Part shown: positions 45,570 to 57,175 of the stretch, in pieces | Layout: every line of letters begins with the position of its first letter | How positions within the stretch are numbered: the first letter of the stretch is position 1 | Notes under the pieces: generated by a model | What the model was told of the DNA's origin: nothing | The model's database searches: none | The model's input: the letters and a program-made list of their open reading frames with translations, nothing else | Made by a program: the position numbers and the translations under genes | From: Myxocyprinus asiaticus | Lineage: Eukaryota; Chordata; Actinopteri; Cypriniformes; Catostomidae | Length of the DNA stretch: 64,000 nt | Assembly (NCBI RefSeq): GCF_019703515.2 | Contig: NC_059347.1 | Location: forward strand, 18,312,001 to 18,376,000 | Direction: 5' to 3'

Positions 45570-46812
45570 TGTTACATTTTGACAAAATGTTATAGTTTCA
45601 TATGAAATAATCTAAAGGTAGAATCTATTAGACCTCACTTTATATCAACAGTGGCATTTGTAGTTAAAGTTTCAAGATATGTTTCAGCTAGTATTTATTT
45701 TTTCATAAATACTATAATTTGTTATAATCATTACTATTATTCAAGACTAGCTACACTGACCTAACCATGGTAATGAGGAACCTTTCCTCCTGTGTAATAT
45801 GTATGTTCTGTTTGAATTATGTTTGAAATTAAGAAACAAACAGGATAATAATGGGCTCATATAAATAAATATGCTCTTCAATCTTTAAAAGGGGGGGTAC
45901 TTCCTGTTGCTTTTGTTGTTGACGTCAACAATGCATGTCCTTGTACTTGAAAGCCATGTACAAATCTATGCAACATAAAAGGAAATGCGACCCAGGATAC
46001 ATAAAATACAGGTTACGTTTTTACTATGGCGGGTCACCACTTAATTTCCAATGTAAAATCTGGTCCCGAAGCAAAACCAGTTGAGACCACTGAGTTAAAG
46101 GTACAGACAGAAGCAGTCTGGCTGCGTTGTCGTGCACCTACAGTATATATTAATTGTTAATAATCACAGGACATTACTTTAAAAGCTCACACAGCTGATG
46201 ATATTTTTAATTTAGTAGTTAATTTAACATGTAAACTAACATGCTTTAGTTATATAACATGTTATAGTTACATGCTATATTTTTTTATATTGTTTATAAC
46301 TCGGTTTATTATTATAATTCTGTTAGCTTTCTTATTTATTTTATTTGTTCCATTTATTTTTAAAAGGGAGACTTTTTTTTTTTTTTTACACATACTTCCA
46401 TTAAAAAAAAATAAATAAAAAAAATGGTTTCAAGTTTCAATTATAATAAAGCGTTTGTTCAACCAAAAAAAGAATAATAATTGTGTAATACCATGATACC
46501 GTGAAATTTTCTGAGACGGTTACTGTATCGTAAAAATCTCATACCGTTACAACCCTATTTACTACACTGGTTAACATAAACAAGCAACGGAAAATACTTT
46601 TACAGCACTAATTACACAGTGTTAATTTCAGTGATACATTTTTACAATTAAAGGTTGTATAAGGTAACATTAATGCATTATGAACTAACATGAACAATGA
46701 TTTTTGTGAATTAACATTAACCAAAATGTAATTATTTTAATTGTTAGTTCATGATACCTAATGTATTTAATTATGTTAGCAAACAGAACCTTGTTTTAAT
46801 AAGTGTTACTGT

Positions 46813-47231
46813 TTTTTTATTATTATTATCAGCATTTAGATAGTACAGCAAATATTGTACCATGATTTATACAAATAAATAAATAAAAGCCATGATGTAT
46901 AAATACTTCAAGATTTAAATCATATGTCATTATAATTTATTTACTTTTTCTTTTCACATTTTACTAAAGAGAATTAGATTTTTTTGGCATTATGGTAATT
47001 GAGGGGATGTTTCATTGTCATGACAATAATGACAAAAATGGCATGAAACAAAAATATGGTTTGAAACAAAACATGAACATGTAAATAAATAGCATGGTCC
47101 TGATAATAAGTTTACATTTTTTATAAAAATATAATTTTGGGGTGAAATATGACCTGTGCATGTTTACTGACAGATAATGTGAAATTCACCAAAAGATACA
47201 GTATATAATCTATATAAACTCTGAATATACA

Positions 47232-47303
<72 letters not shown>

Positions 47304-48312
47304 TAGGGATAGGAAGTTATATTGAATTTCGGTATATTGTGAACCAAAAAACATGCCGAACCATATTGAGGCAAAACTTGATATTTCGAAATTTGAAACA
47401 TTGTATTCTGTTCACGTGATCATAAAAATAATGACCCGTCAACATCATAATCTCTCTATTGCTTGATTTTGCCCCTCCTGTGCTTTTTCCTACACTGTTT
47501 ATATGGCTCACAAAAGGTCCTTGAAGTGCTTGAATTTAGCTCTTAAAAATGTAAGTACTTGAATACCTGGAAAATCACCTTGTTTTGTTGAAAAGTGCTT
47601 GAGATTAAAACGGCCCATTTCTTCCGTGAAATGTGTATCCATCAAAGATGAAATCCCACACTCCACTTTCGTTGAAAGTGTCTTTTAACATCCTTTCTTT
47701 TCTTTACAGACAGATAAAAAAGTAAAAAACAATATTATTTTGATCACAAATAGCACAAATGTGCTAAAAAAAATGGAGACTTCTCTCATTAACAAATGAA
47801 CCGGAAAAACCTGTGCGAGTCTGTGAGATGCGCGTTAAACTCTTAAAGTGACTGTACCATTATAGCACTTGATATACAAATGTAAACTTAATGTTATGTA
47901 CTACATTATTTCAAACATTGACAGCTCATTGAATTATTATATATACAATTTCAAGATGAAATATTAAATGCTGAAATATAATTTTTACATTTTTAAAAAG
48001 TTAAAATGTGATTAGAATAAAGAAAAACAAACAGCAGTGCTGATTTTGGGACATATAGCATGACTGTGAGTGTGATATTGCTTTTATATAACAGTTCAAT
48101 GAACAAGTAATTGTAAGAATTTTTGAAAAAACTGAGTACGGTCATAAAAACACATATGTGCATTGAACTACTTTCTTACGTGATGGATCAGAATCTGCTA
48201 GTGTGTATGATGTGTCCAAGCCTCTCAAAAATATCACTTTAGAACTACTAGTATCACGGCTTGGGCTGCTTCTAACATGTTATTGGAGAAACAAGGATGT
48301 ATGTGTGAGTGT

Positions 48313-48348
<36 letters not shown>

Positions 48349-48724
48349 TGGAGCATGTGCCATCACCTGTTGAAGATGCTGTAGTCTGTTAGTCAGCTTT
48401 CTGAAGATAAAGTAATTTTGGTGAAATTCATCCTATTTTCTCAGTGGAAAAATAGCCATCCAAGCGGGGGTATTCCTCCTGAATTCGCAGTAGCTGGTGC
48501 GCAAGAGTCTTTCACTATAGAAACCGCAATATCCTCCGCCATTTTAAACAGTATGTCATTGTCCTTTCCAATGCAGAAAGTCCGGTAAGAGGTAAGCACC
48601 TTGAGTTTGTGTAATTAATCAGTCTGTTGTGTCTCTCAGGTTTGATGAGCCTTAATGCTGAAGTTGTTAGTTTAAAGCCATTTAAAGCTATTTCCTAGCT
48701 TTAGTATTGTAGTAGTAATATGAG
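46813..48724. other. Intron with a long (TA)n tract
   Basis: (TA)n at about 47229-47294. 47307-47400 may be part of an unclassified repeat. (GA)n at about 48314-48340. No gene seen. Confidence 0.55.
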
Positions 48725-48984
48725 TAGAGCCCGACCGATATGGGATTTTTGAGACCGATACGATACTGATTTTAGAGAGGGAAAATTCACCGATACCCTA
48801 TATGGTGACGGATATAGCTAATTTTTGAGCTGGAATGAAAACAGACTTTTTCTATTTGGATTGTTCACCGATTTTGCACCAATATGACTATGCAAAGGTA
48901 CTCAGAAGGCTGCTTTCTTAAACAAATATTTTTATCAAAGAACATTTGGCATTATTATTATACATTGTCAACAAATTCTAGAAA

Positions 48985-49860
48985 TGAACACTGAGAAAAT
49001 AAAGAATAAATAAAAATACAATAAATAGCTTAATAAACATCAGTACTGTTAGTATGTCAATTGCTGACCATTTAAAGAATAAATAAAATACAATAAAAAT
49101 CAGTACTGTATGTTTAGTATCAGTCAATTGCTGACCATTTAAATAATTAATAAATAAAAATACAATAAATAGCTAAATAAAAATCAGTACTGTATTTTTA
49201 GTATGTCAATTGCCCACCATTAAAATAAAGAATAAATAAAAATAAAATAAATAGCTAAATAAACATAAGTACTGTATGTTTAGTATCAGTCAATTGCTGA
49301 CCATTAAAATAAAGAATAAATAAAAATAAATTAAATAGCTAAATAAACATCAGTACTGTATGTTTAGTATCAGTCAAATGCTGACCATTAAAATAAAGTA
49401 TAAATAAAAATACAATAAATAGCTAAATAAACATCAGTACTGTATGTTTAGTATCAGTCAAATGCTGACCATTTAAATAAAGAATAAATAAAAATACAAT
49501 AAATAGCTAAATATACATCAGTACTGTATGTTTCGTATAAGTCAATTGCTGACCATTTAAATAAAGAATAAATAAAAATACAATAAATAGCTAAATAAAA
49601 ATCAGTACTGTATGTTTCGTATAAGTCGTATAAGTCCACCATTAAAATGAAGAATAAATAATAATACAATAATTAGCTTAATTAACATCAGTACTGTATG
49701 TTTAGTATAAGTCAACTGCTGAACATTAAAATAAAGAATAAATTCAAATAAAAGAAATAGCTAAATAAACATCAGTATTCCTGTTTAGTATCAGTCAAAT
49801 GCTGACCATTAAAATAAACAATAAATTAAAAATAAAATAATTAGCTAAATAAACATCAGG
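48985..49860. repeat. Minisatellite, about 84-bp unit, about 10 copies
   Basis: Each unit contains cagtactgta, gtcaattgctgaccatt and aaagaataaataaaaata. Units recur at about 49040, 49101, 49186, 49268, 49352, 49434, 49519, 49603, 49689 and 49773, the first shorter. It lies inside the second hAT. Confidence 0.9.
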
Positions 49861-50684
49861 GGCCGGTTGCACCAGCTATACGTACGTTACAACTTAACAT
49901 AGTTGTGGCATAAATGGGCACTAAGTCACAGTTTACACTCTACTAAATATTTGAGCGTTGCACCATTAAATTTATGTTGGACGTAACCCTACGTATAAAC
50001 TAAATATTTACGGAAGCCTCCGACCAGGAGTAACTGATGCAATAAAAAAGCAGACTGATATTTAATGACTTCAATGAGCTCATGTTTTGGTTGACAGACA
50101 TCAGTCCTTTTGACATATATGATGGTGTTGGCATTTACACTCATTTACATTTAGAGAGAGAAAAAAATGTACTTTTAAGTGGCTCTTCAGAATCAAACCG
50201 ATCTAACGGTGCCGTTTTTAGAATTGCCCCCTCCCAAGGGGAAGACACCGCGGAGACCACACCCCGCCCAAAAAAGGGGGGGGAAGGGGGGTGTATTTTG
50301 AGTGGAATACATCACATTGTTTTACCGAGTCTTGTTGGAAGTATGCCATGTGGAGAGGTCCCATGGTAGGTCCTACCCTGGGGCCTTTGGCCAAGGAAGA
50401 CGCAATTTGCCGACAGGAAAACGATTTTGCGGAAAATATCACATGGGGTCGCCTTCAGGGAACCAGCACATGTGGAGCACCTACCTCAGTACAGGGGCTC
50501 ATTAGCGCACGTACTGGGCCAGTCAGCGAGTTTCACCGCAAACTCAACTGCCAGAGGGCTAAGGAGGAAAGTCATCCAGGGATCTGTCTGTGAACACGAC
50601 TGGGAGTCAAGAGCGTACATCTTCACCTCAAGGGAGGGGAAAGCACTATGCACAAGTGGTATACCCGGCCAGCTTTCCTGGAAC

Positions 50685-50900
50685 TTACCTGCTCGTGCCT
50701 GCCAATACACGGGACGAGACCGGCTCAACCCGGAGATTGTAGAACCTCGCAAAGGTGTTGGATGCTGCCCAGCCCGCTGCTCTGCAGATGTCTGCCAAAG
50801 AGGCGCCACTGGCCAGGGCCCAGGAGGCCGCCACACTCCTTGTAGAGTGGGCTTGTAACCCCGCAGGGGGTGGCATGTCCTGAACCTGATATGCCATCAC
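50685..50900 (-). pseudogene. DIRS copy 4 tyrosine recombinase C-terminus
   Basis: About 70 codons with AHSTRSVAASWALASGA (His-x-x-Arg) and NTFARFYNLRVEPVSS (nucleophile Tyr), then a stop after GTSR. The rest of the enzyme is deleted, so it is not functional. Confidence 0.85.
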
Positions 50901-51954
50901 GATGGCGTCAATGACCCAGAGGGCGATCCTCTGTTTGGAGACAGCGCTCCTTTTCCGCTGTCAACCACAGCAGACAAAGAGCTGCGGGAGAGTTGTGACA
51001 TGCAACGGGAGCGTAGACCGCCTTGACGCCCTTGGCGACGAGCAGACAGAGTGTGGGGTCTTAAGCCGCACCAGTGCAGGATATGTTGTAAGGCCTCCGT
51101 CTGCTTCTTCACCGCCGAGAACTGCTGGGCAAAGACCTCGACGGCGTTGCCAAACAGGCCAACCTGGGAAATGGGGGCATCAAGGAACCGTGCCTTGTCC
51201 GCCTCTCCCATCTCAACCAAGTTGAGCCAAAGGTGGCGCTCCTGGACCACCAAGGTAGACATCGCCTGCCTGAGAGGCCGCGCCGTGACCTTCATCGCCC
51301 GGAGAGCGAGGTCAGTCACTGAGCGCAGTTCCCGCATCAATCCCGGGTCAGAACTACCCTCGTGCAGTTCTTTTAGCGCCTTGGCTTGGTGTACTTGCAG
51401 GAGAGCCATGGCGTGCAGGGCGGAGGCGGCTTGTCCAGCGACACCGCAGGCCACAGTCGGGACGACGTAAACCTACAGGCCCTGGATGGGAGCTTCGGGC
51501 ACCCGCACCAGGTGGCAGCGCTCTGTGGACACAAGTGCACCGCGCCTTATCCACCTGGGGGATCACCGAATACCCCCTGGCCGCTCCACCATTGAGGGTA
51601 GTGAGAGCGGGGGAGCTGAAAGACCGGGACCGGGCAGTAAAAGGTGCCTCCCATGATCTTGTCAGCTCCTCATGCACTTTCGGGAAGAAAGGAATGGGGG
51701 CAGTCCCATTGATGTCCCCAAATCGCCCCCGGTGCTAACCGATGCGGCCTCAAACCCGTAAGTAGAAGGACTGGTGTGGGGAGCCACTGGGGCCGCAACG
51801 TTACCATGGGCATGTTCTCGCAATGAGGACATGACTCATCCACGAACAATGTCTCCGCGTGGGCAGTGCGCAGACACATAAGACAGCGAACGTGGCCGTC
51901 AGAAGCGGAGAGATAACGACCGCAACCAGGAATAACACACAAATGGAAAGGCAT
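50897..51954 (-). pseudogene. DIRS copy 4 gag-like ORF with deletion junctions
   Basis: N-terminal gag (MPFHLCVIPGCGRYLS, zinc-finger-like) at 51670-51954, middle part 51354-51677, then an open frame 50897-51454 with ALHAMALLQVHQAKALKEL and FAQQFSAVKKQTEALQHIL. At about 51000 gag joins an RNase H fragment (GGLRSRCMSQLSR) and then out-of-frame recombinase sequence. It is the best-preserved copy of the gag C-terminal half in the window and lacks the stop that copy 2 has at 28444. Confidence 0.8.
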
Positions 51955-53123
51955 CTTTAAAAATACGTTCCGTGTGTGTGCCGCTCTTTTTGTGAATGAA
52001 AATATACTCTTTCCGAATATACTCTCTTATTTGTGCTCTGCCGAAGCGCCCAGGGGCGTTCTCTGCACTCCACGGGTGCAGAGGGGGAGAAGCCGCTGAA
52101 ATGCGCCGTAAATCCAGCAGTTTTGAGGTGCGTCTTTGGAGGGAATTGAATTCAGTGCACTGAATATAACCGCTCGGCTCCGAAGAGAAAATCTGAATGA
52201 GTGGTTGCATACCAGCTCCTTTTATACCCGTATGTCCGGGGGAGTAGCATGCAAATTCCACTCGCCAATTGTCATTGGCCTTTTTTAAAAAAAGCAGAGG
52301 TGTTTGGGGCTCCCAAGAGTGACCCCTAATGTCACTACATCGACACAATGTCAAGTGAGTGGCAGATAGGGAACCAGACTTTTAAATATTACATTTTATA
52401 AATGCAACGACTGGAATTGTTTGGTTGAAGGGGGTACCAAACTGTGAATCCTGAACAAAACAGTTTGGTGAATACATGTTTACTCATTAGCTTGCACTAA
52501 GCTGACAACAATGAAAGTAGCTACGTGATTAGCTGGTTAGCTAAAAGCTCGTTGTCATGGAGAGTAAAAGATGGACTTTATTAACTTTCCAGCATTGTGT
52601 CTCACAAACTAGGCAACAGCAAAGCATGAAATCAACACTCACCAGACACAATCCACCACCGTTGTCCGCTGAGCTGCAAAAAGATGCTCTGTTGTTTACC
52701 TTTCAATCTGCTGCATTACTGACTGCACTGACAAACTATAGCTGGCCACCAGCAAACAAATGTGATCAACATAAGTGACATGGTTGTCAGGGACAGGGTT
52801 AATGTTATATTAGTTATATAAAATGATGGGGTAATTTTTTATTAACTTTCCAGTATGTATTTCACAAACTAGTTAGCAATTTAATGAGAAGAGATCGCTC
52901 AAATCCACACCGTTTAACTCCACCCTGTCTGCAGAGCCACCGTCAGCTCAGAGTCAGCTCTGTAAACAATGGAGTCTGAGCGCACTCTGCTGGACAAACT
53001 ACACTATGACACCAATTCTAAAATATTGTTTTCTGCATTATATGTTCAGAAAGAAAGTTTTCATATCGGCGCATATCGGTAAAATATACGATACAGATAT
53101 ATTGGTTGGGCACTAAATACGAG

Positions 53124-53427
53124 CGATCACGGAGCGCTGTTGAATATAAACACTGAGTTACACTGACTTCACGTCACCAACTGGCTCATATTACACACAA
53201 AAATGGTCTTTTGCCTCCACCTGCTGGCTAAAATATGTAATGTCACAATATTAAATGTAAAGAGACGCATATATAGCACTTAACACATCAGCACTGCTCT
53301 TACACTTTAGTTTAGAACAGCACGAACACAAGCGGAGTGATACACACAGTGAAGCGTACGAGTGCTGATGGTGTGAGACCATCAGTACTCATGAAGCATC
53401 TCTCGTCCAATCAGATTCAAGGACCGG

Positions 53428-53510
<83 letters not shown>

Positions 53511-54286
53511 ATATATAGATGAAAATTCCTACAACAAATGGGTTGAAAATGCTTTTGCAAATGCTCTGCAGACAAAATCAGTGAGGCTCAACAGGAAACA
53601 TAATTTCTTAGATTCAACAAGCTAGCACACAAAACAGATATTTGAACAACACAAAACACAAAACACTAATGCCAGCCCAGTTCATAAATTGAACATTATT
53701 TTACATAGGTAAAGATATTGCAGCGTGACACTAACATCCTTAAACATTTCATTCTGTGTATTGCATGGTCAAGTAAATAAAATATGTTAACATCCTAAAC
53801 TTATCAAATCAGAGTGTGAATGTGTGTGGGTAAGTTTTGCTTTTTGGAGATATGTCAGGTCTTGTGGTGTCTTCAAAATAAGGAAGTGGGTACTGTGTTA
53901 GTGAGTCTTGGATGCCATATTACAGTTTGCAGCTGCTACACAAAAAAGTGAATAGATGCAAGAGTGTGTGTAAAGGCGTGAGGATAATTTTACATGACTA
54001 CAAATTTGGGAGTTCATTGCTACAGTCTCCTTATGTCCTTAAAATCTTATGGATGGATTTCAACAAACTAGGTATTAAAATACCATACAGGCCTTAACCA
54101 ATGCTCTTTATGTCTGATTATAAGTTAGACCATCAACTGAGGCCAGATAACTGTGTAGTAGATGATCTTTGAGACGTATTGAACTATACCAATGAATCCC
54201 AAAGAGGAGAGGGTTGTTATAGGGTTTTACAGCCCAGATGAATGGAGAGGTGGGGAGGTCTGTTGAGTTTATAAGTGGTCATATAC
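53124..54286. other. Intron with a long (TA)n tract
   Basis: (TA)n at about 53430-53517 with one interruption. The rest is AT-rich intron up to the specc1 exon; no gene seen. Confidence 0.6.
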
Positions 54287-54462
54287 CTGGCCCCTCGGAT
54301 CTGCTCCAGCTCTGAAGCCAGTCTGGCACTGTGCTCCTCCTCCTCCTGCAGATGTCTGCGCAGTGTGCGCAGTTCCTGCTGAGCTTCCACCTTTATGTCA
54401 TTAGCGACCACCACTGCTGTCTGGAGGTCGGCCTGGAAACGGCGCCACTCTTCTGTCTCATC
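54287..54462 (-). CDS. specc1: specc1 conserved coiled-coil exon with [19 protein letters not shown]
   Basis: A 176-bp exon that starts in phase 0 and leaves two bases. It carries the cytospin signature [19 protein letters not shown] near its start, followed by a Glu-rich coiled coil ending near ELEQIRG. This is the most conserved coiled-coil segment of the family and identifies the gene. The acceptor is ttttcag, but the tract just upstream is a GT/GC microsatellite rather than an ordinary long pyrimidine tract (see findings). The donor is gtatat. The next intron is about 19.3 kb. Confidence 0.93.
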
Positions 54463-54472
54463 CTGAAAATAA

Positions 54473-54536
54473 ACACGCACACACGCGCACACACGCACGC
54501 ACGCACGCACACACGCACACACACACACACACACGG
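54473..54536. repeat. CA/CG microsatellite abutting a specc1 acceptor
   Basis: acacacgc-type repeat on the plus strand; TG/CG-type on the gene strand, ending 10 bases before the exon at 54462. Confidence 0.9.
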
Positions 54537-54823
54537 CACATGTGAGTTCATGGGGCTTGTCATGGTACTGTCATTTTTAATCACTTTGACTGATAAGCAC
54601 TGACAAGGTAGACTGAAATCCAACTTGCATTTGCAGCTCAAAATGTGCACTAACAAAGACCGCTCTGGTCTCAAACATATAGCACTGTTCTGCAGAGATG
54701 GAAGATATTTGATTGTAATTATTAAAACTGACATCAACTGTCAAACATGCCTGGTTATGCTGCAGTTCTTTATGAAAAATATGTAAGAAGAATATATACA
54801 TAAATATGTAAGAAGAAAAACAC

Positions 54824-54897
54824 CTTCATTTGCTTATTCATGGCTTTAACTTGCTTCTCAAGCTCAACCTTGTTTTCTTCCAGCCTCTTGATTTGAT
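54824..54897 (-). CDS. specc1: specc1 coiled-coil exon (74 bp)
   Basis: This small exon lies between a tttttcag acceptor and a gtgttt donor. Two bases complete the codon begun in the preceding exon (giving Asn), and the exon ends in phase 0. It encodes the charged helix RLEENKVELEKQVK and continues the coiled coil without a break. The donor gtgttt is weak apart from the GT, but the phase fit on both sides and the family match make the exon secure. Confidence 0.88.
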
Positions 54898-56967
54898 CTG
54901 AAAAACAATGTCAAAATAAAAAACAAAGGTGAATACCTGAGTACTGTGCTTAATTATAGCTGCTCTGAATTTGTGCTGTTGCAGCTTTGGGTCTGTACAT
55001 ACAGTATCTGAAAAAAACCAAACCAAAAAAAAAAAAAAAAAAAAAAAAACCAGCAAAGCATTTCAAAGTTGTTATATTCCTATTTATGCTTGTATTGCAC
55101 TGATTCTTGAGATAAGGGACAAATTATGTCCTACATAAAAAAGTCCTCTTTATGTTAAAAATAAAAAAATCAGAATAATAAAAATACTGAAAAAGTTCAA
55201 TCTAAAGGAAATGTGTATACACAGGGCATTCATTACTTGCATTATCATTTTTTACTTATTTTTTTAATGCATGCTCTATACTTGGAAGCACATGTAACTT
55301 AACCTGTCCTCAGCAAGAGGTCACAATGTTAAACTGCCAAACAAAATTTTTAAAAATGCAATAAATTCATAAATATAAATATCAAATGAAAGCTAGGGAT
55401 CTGTAAGATATCAAAAAATATACAGTATAAATTAAACTTTAAATTATATTTTCCATAAAAAACTGCCTATCAAAGTTGTGTCCTCACTTTGCATCAAGTC
55501 AGATTTAGCTTATAATCCTGAATAAATCAGACAATAACATAGTCAGCTATAACTCTGAGTACCCCTTTCCACTTCCTGCTCATGGTGGATGCAACAGTAG
55601 GACACATGGTCTGGTATGTTTTATATTTTAAACAAACAATGTTTAAGTCTCTGCGGTCACAGCTTCAAAATGTCAACATCGTCACCCCATTGTTATAATT
55701 TCAGTTAAGAATTGTGGGATAAATTTTGGCATTTTAGTTTGGGTTATTGAGGCAGCTTTAACTGAGTAAAAAAACTAAATGGCTCCAAAGTAAAACACAT
55801 GGTTAAGGTGGAAACATTTGACATTTCAGAATTTTCAGAATAGTGTGAAAACAGAAAACAATGAATAGAATGTATTTTCAAACTCAACTCCTTTACTGAA
55901 CACCATTATTAGATAATTAAAAACTTTACACAATTGTTGGATGGATTTAATTAAAATTGCATGCTTTTTAGTGTGTCTGACGGAGATGACACTTATGAAG
56001 TGAATAAATGTCAATTTTCAGAAAAAAGTGTTTTTTATAAAAGCCTGTTCCCTTACATAGTTTGTAGCTGAGACCTTGTATACAAATATATCCATTTCAA
56101 ATTAATTTAGTATAAAAAAAAGAAAATAAAGCTATGATTTAAAACACGTTTTGTCCCTTATGTCAAGAATCAGCGGTTGTTTTTTTTTGTAGCTGCATTA
56201 CAGGTGTGATGTCAGCAAGGGAAACAGTTCCACAAAACTAGGGTGATCACAAGCAACTAGACAAGAATGTGAGGCAAGCACATGTGCAACTGTTCAAAAT
56301 TTTTGTCAACCACATTTTAACAGCTTTATCCTGGCAGTCGTATTTAAATTCACATTCCCATAATTCACACTCCCAAAATGCATTCCCATTTTGACTGATT
56401 CAAATGAGCACCAAAATGAATTATGCAGAGAAACTCAAAGAGTTGCTTGTGATAAAACTTTCATAGACCACTTGCTCTGTTAAAGAGTCAAAAAAGATAT
56501 ACACTATTTACTCTATATAACTAAGGGCATAGCAACTGCACAGACACAGGCTGAGGCAACAATGAAACTAAAATCTGCTGCATGAAACTTCCTTCCCCCT
56601 GCTTAGAGAACAAAAGAGAGGTCGGCAGACAAGCTCATTGTACATATGAGTCCTGGATGAAGCAGTTTTGGCAACGATACTAGCTGGAGAGATCTAAGTA
56701 CCAAACAGCTCTGTATCTCAATCCATCCAGGCTGCCAAATCCAATCAATGTGTTTCACTAATCACAGCAGACTCCTGCCAATGTGCATTTGGGTTTGTTT
56801 GGGTTTGTTTGTGTGTGTGTGTGTGTGTAAGCCTTTAGATTCAGCCAGATGCTGCAGTAACTTTTTGCACTGGCTGGGGGAGAGCAGTTAAACACACACG
56901 GCATGGGCGTTTGGTAATAAGGTTTATGAGAGAGGCAGACAGACAGAGAGACAGACAGGGGTCTTAC
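54898..56967. other. specc1 intron, source region of a duplicated patchwork
   Basis: Contains poly-A at 55027-55049. 55512-55582 and 55794-55927 are the sources of the insertion at 60732-60936. A TG run lies near 56810-56828. No exon seen. Confidence 0.6.
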
Positions 56968-57175
56968 TCTCCAGGTCCAGGATGGTCTGGTTGGTGTGCA
57001 GTCTAACCACCCGCTGCTGCTCCACCTGGTCCTCCAGCTCAAAGATGGTCTCTTTCAGATCCTTGATCTGGTTCTCATGGTCTTGGATCTTCTCCTCTAG
57101 ATCGAGCATGTTGGTTTTATGATCTTGTTCCTGTTTCTCCACCCTCTCCAGCAACTGTTGTCTGTCTGCCTCCAC
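56968..57175 (-). CDS. specc1: specc1 coiled-coil exon (first in window)
   Basis: The exon runs from a tgcag acceptor to a gtaaga donor. It starts in phase 0 and leaves one base for the next codon (208 bp). It encodes 69 residues of highly charged heptad sequence with KETIFELEDQVEQQR, matching the cytospin coiled coil just ahead of the conserved WRRFQ segment. The coiled coil is thought to mediate self-association and cytoskeletal contacts. The donor is followed in the intron by a CTGT/CTCT-rich stretch. Preceding exons would lie to the right and were not recognised up to 64 kb. Confidence 0.9.

Larger units (their letters stand above)
41131..46557. mobile_element. hAT-like non-autonomous element with perfect 8-bp target duplication
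   Basis: Inverse ends TAGGGTTGcagcggtata and the complement of TAGGGTTGtaacggtatga are flanked on both sides by TTTACTAC (41123-41130 and 46558-46565). An 8-bp duplication is the hAT hallmark. Without the DIRS insert it is about 1.3 kb. No transposase domain was recognised inside. Confidence 0.82.
41082..46812. repeat. MITE (ttaacattag family) split by a nested hAT
   Basis: The left part (41082-41130: ttggtaagactgcacaataa, attcattaacattag) and right part (46558-46812, ending agaaccttgttttaataagtg) form one element with inverse ends. A second interrupted copy lies at about 60561-60731 and 62392-62450. Confidence 0.68.
50226..52374 (-). mobile_element. DIRS-like copy 4, reduced to gag and recombinase tail
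   Basis: Minus strand. Left ITR ends at 52374 (inverse of gttccctatctg). Gag starts at 51954. The 3' end is truncated at about 50226 in the untranslated stretch, so ICR and right ITR are missing. RT and most of RNase H are deleted: a short RNase H block joins gag to the recombinase C-terminus. Confidence 0.88.
48725..53115. mobile_element. Second hAT-like element with 8-bp target duplication
   Basis: The left end TAGAGCCCGACCGATATGGG and right end ttggttgggcacta are inverse. They are flanked by AATATGAG (48717-48724) and AATACGAG (53116-53123), an 8-bp duplication with one difference. Inside are an 84-bp minisatellite and DIRS copy 4. No transposase seen. Confidence 0.72.
14739..57175 (-). 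other. specc1: specc1 (cytospin-B) gene, internal part, 8 coding exons
   Basis: Gene model assembled by reading the minus strand. Eight exons have AG acceptors and GT donors, and every junction keeps the frame: exon lengths 208, 74, 176, 179, 101, 73, 133 and 94 bp total 1038 bp, or 346 codons with no stop. Protein order is coiled coil, then a Ser/Pro-rich linker, then the first part of a CH domain. Cytospins are cytoskeletal coiled-coil/CH proteins linked to actin and microtubules. I chose cytospin-B (SPECC1) over cytospin-A (SPECC1L) because the linker motifs [27 protein letters not shown] and RKSPSLES match SPECC1 as I remember it. The 5' exons lie beyond 57.2 kb, and the exons completing the CH domain were not found between 1 and 14738. 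Introns are unusually large because of transposons. Confidence 0.88.

Noticed and set aside
47121..47354. Frames with IYIYIY repeats (also 53337-53522)
   Set aside because: Translations of (TA)n microsatellites, not proteins.
48985..49860. CRISPR-like array
   Set aside because: The repeats are contiguous 84-bp units with no unique spacers, in a vertebrate genome; it is a minisatellite.
54217..54534. Long minus-strand frame including [11 protein letters not shown]
   Set aside because: Only 54287-54462 is exon; the rest of the frame is a translated microsatellite and intron.
14739..57175. Assignment to specc1l (cytospin-A)
   Set aside because: The coiled coil and CH start would allow it, but the linker motifs fit cytospin-B better from memory. 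An alignment would settle it.
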